Positions 49,501-64,000 of a DNA stretch of 64,000 nucleotides are shown piece by piece. The notes beneath the pieces are model-generated. The model searched no databases, was not told the DNA's origin, and worked only from the letters and a program-made list of their open reading frames with translations. Both the position numbers and the translations under genes were made by a program. Positions within the stretch are counted from its first letter, which is position 1, and each line of letters opens with the position of its first letter. Source of the stretch: Chelonoidis abingdonii (Eukaryota; Chordata; Testudines; Testudinidae); contig NC_133790.1 in NCBI RefSeq assembly GCF_003597395.2, positions 26,743,167 through 26,807,166 of the forward strand. The letters run 5' to 3'.

Positions 49501-51112
49501 AGACAACACAGTTGCCATTAGCGTTCATGGCTGTTGAGTGGAGCCGTGAGCCATCGAATCCAGCAGTTGAGGCTCAACCCTTCTGCCCGACTCACGCAAT
49601 TCTCACACACCTTCGCTGCACCCAGACCTCCCCCCCACTTCGTCCTTCAGCCACTTATTACAAACCATCTGCCTTGTGTGTTATGGGAAAGGAGTATTTG
49701 AATGAGTGGCGGGAGGGGGGCTGGAAGCGAGATTATTTTATAAAATGATCTTGGGAGAGGAAAGTGGCATGTGTCCCCCTTCGCTTTTTGTTTTAATTCG
49801 TCTTTTTCGCCCCCAAGCACCAGTGCAAACACATCACGTCACGTCTCAGTATTTAAAGGAGACTATAAGTGAGGATTCATCTTTAAAGAGGGCACTTGAA
49901 ATACTGGGGGAGAAGGAAAGAGCTCCCGGAGAAGCAATTAATTTATTACGCTTAAAACACGTCACTTTCTCCACTTGACCTGGCTTTTCCAAACGGATCT
50001 GGTGCATTGTTTTAAAGGTATAAAATATTTAAAATGACACCAAAGCTCTGAATCCTTAAAAGAGAGAGAGAAAAAAAACGGGCAATTTAATCGCTTTTAT
50101 CCCTCATTGCTGCCTAAAGGACAATTTAAATTTTTTTTTAGACATTCACTTTTTGTTAGTATTTGATTGAAGTTTTTCTCTCTGTTTAGTTTCTCGGATT
50201 TTGCATTTTCTGCTGTAACATTGTAGGTTAGATCAATGTCGCTGCAAGTGTAACTGACAGATACATTTAATTCATGAAATTATACAATGGCTTGATTTTA
50301 TGTATTTATTCGTCACTTCTACTACAATGACACTACTTGATATTATCTATTAAAGGCGACTTCACACGTTGCCTGCACCTGAATGGAGAAGTCACTTTCA
50401 TGGGAGAATGTTGATTGCTTCGCGGGTTTGCATTTGCAAAGGGACTTTATTTTTCTTTGCAAATGAGGTTTTATCATTTGCTTCCCGGCTCCGTGAGGGC
50501 AAAGCCCCCTTTGGAGGAGTTCAGTTCTCCCAAGGAATCATGTTAAGCAAGATCAGCTGTAGATGGCTCCATGAATGGGGCGCTAGTGTCAGAACAAAAG
50601 TCAAGGGTGGTCAGTTGCTCACCAGTCAGGCTTGTACATTTTCTTTAAAAAGGTGAAATCTGTGATGAGCTTATTAATTCCACTCTAGAGCGTCCCCCCC
50701 CCCAAAAAAACCCGGGTTCTTATCTCGTTTGGCCTTTCCAGATGTATTTAGCCTTCAGCTTGCTAGAAGGGCAGCTAACCTATATTGTTAATCTTTTCCT
50801 CGTGTGTGTGTGTGTGGGAGGGATGTGTTGATTAATAAAAGATCTGTTTCTGTGTGTGTGAGTGAGAGAGAGAGGTTTGATAAAAAATTTAACCTCCCCT
50901 GCGGACTGGAATAATAAGTCGAGTCTTCTCTTTGCCCCCACCGGTGAAAGGGTCCAATATTTTCTCTCCGAGCAGCTGAAGAGGAGCTGCTGCCAGAGGG
51001 CGTGCCGGGGGAGAAGTCGGTCTATATCTATAGGGCTCTCTATATATTTTCTTAAATGCCATCTTTGACTTATGTCTCTCTTATCTCCCCTCTCTGCTGT
51101 GTGCGCCTGCAG

Positions 51113-51141
51113 TGGGAGACGCAGCGAAGGAAGCTTGTAAC
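51113..51141 (+). other. TBX5: TBX5 exon 2 5' UTR part
   Basis: Acceptor gcgcctgcag ends at 51112, preceded by a pyrimidine-rich tract (ttatctcccctctctgctg). The 29-base leader ends ttgtaac before ATG, giving A at -3 and G at +4, a strong Kozak context. Confidence 0.8.
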
Positions 51142-51288
51142 ATGGCGGATGCTGAAGAAGGCTTTGGGCTTCCCAACACGCCGGCTGATTCCGAGTCGAA
51201 AGAGCTTCAGTCTGAAACCAAACAAGAGAGTCAGCTAGGGGCCAGCAGCAAGTCGCCTTCCTCTCCCCAGGCAGCTTTCACCCAGCAG
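51142..51288 (+). CDS. TBX5: TBX5 coding exon 2 (residues 1-49)
   Basis: Encodes the N-terminal segment starting [14 protein letters not shown] and ending [13 protein letters not shown]. The start is the first ATG after the splice acceptor, in strong Kozak context, and matches the known TBX5 start. The exon ends in phase 0 at cccagcag|gtaagc (51288). The first nine residues and the last dozen or so are like other TBX5 proteins. The middle (about residues 11-33, acidic and Ser/Gln/Glu-rich) appears different from mammals. This region lies before the T-box and is thought to help transactivation and partner contact. TBX4 has a quite different N-terminus, so the paralogue is excluded. Confidence 0.96.

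Positions 51289-64000
<12,712 letters not shown>

Overview
The window looks like reptilian genomic DNA, most likely from a turtle (Testudines); a crocodilian is the main alternative. The evidence is the repeat content: CR1 LINE fragments on both strands, old tRNA-derived MIR-like SINEs, a hAT-type MITE with an 8-bp target duplication, and many short palindromic elements whose ends read like cca/gATCCTG...CAGGATcgggcc. This interspersed mix fits turtle and crocodile genomes better than bird or mammal. There is no bacterial or viral gene organisation.

The only protein-coding gene I can support is TBX5, on the + strand in the last 13 kb. Five consecutive coding exons are present: 51142-51288, 53006-53100, 55834-55953, 56643-56790 and 60799-60951. 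Each is bounded by AG/GT splice sites and they join in phase. Together they encode residues 1-221: the N-terminal transactivating region and most of the T-box DNA-binding domain. Exon lengths of 147, 95, 120, 148 and 153 coding bases match the human TBX5 exon plan as I remember it. The exons coding for the rest of the T-box and the C-terminal activation domain lie beyond position 64000.

Positions 1 to about 48 kb are non-coding and, by known synteny in amniotes, should be the TBX5-proximal part of the TBX3-TBX5 interval, a gene-poor region rich in regulatory DNA. The first 31 kb carries most of the transposon fossils (CR1, MIR-like SINEs, MITEs) and simple repeats. From about 13.6 kb onward there are repeat-poor, CpG-containing blocks that look like candidate conserved enhancers, separated by (CA)n, (GATA)n, (GAAA)n and a long alternating purine/pyrimidine tract at 36.5-37.3 kb. 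A CpG-rich zone at about 48.2-49.5 kb, preceded by a strong G-quadruplex motif, is the best candidate for the TBX5 promoter and non-coding first exon. Minus-strand consensus splice donors 2-4 kb upstream of it would fit a divergent lncRNA such as TBX5-AS1.

Nearly all long open frames outside TBX5 are chance frames. The exceptions are remnants of CR1 reverse-transcriptase and endonuclease ORFs. I found no tRNA, rRNA, CRISPR or novel protein system. The candidate novelties are regulatory or structural and are listed as findings.
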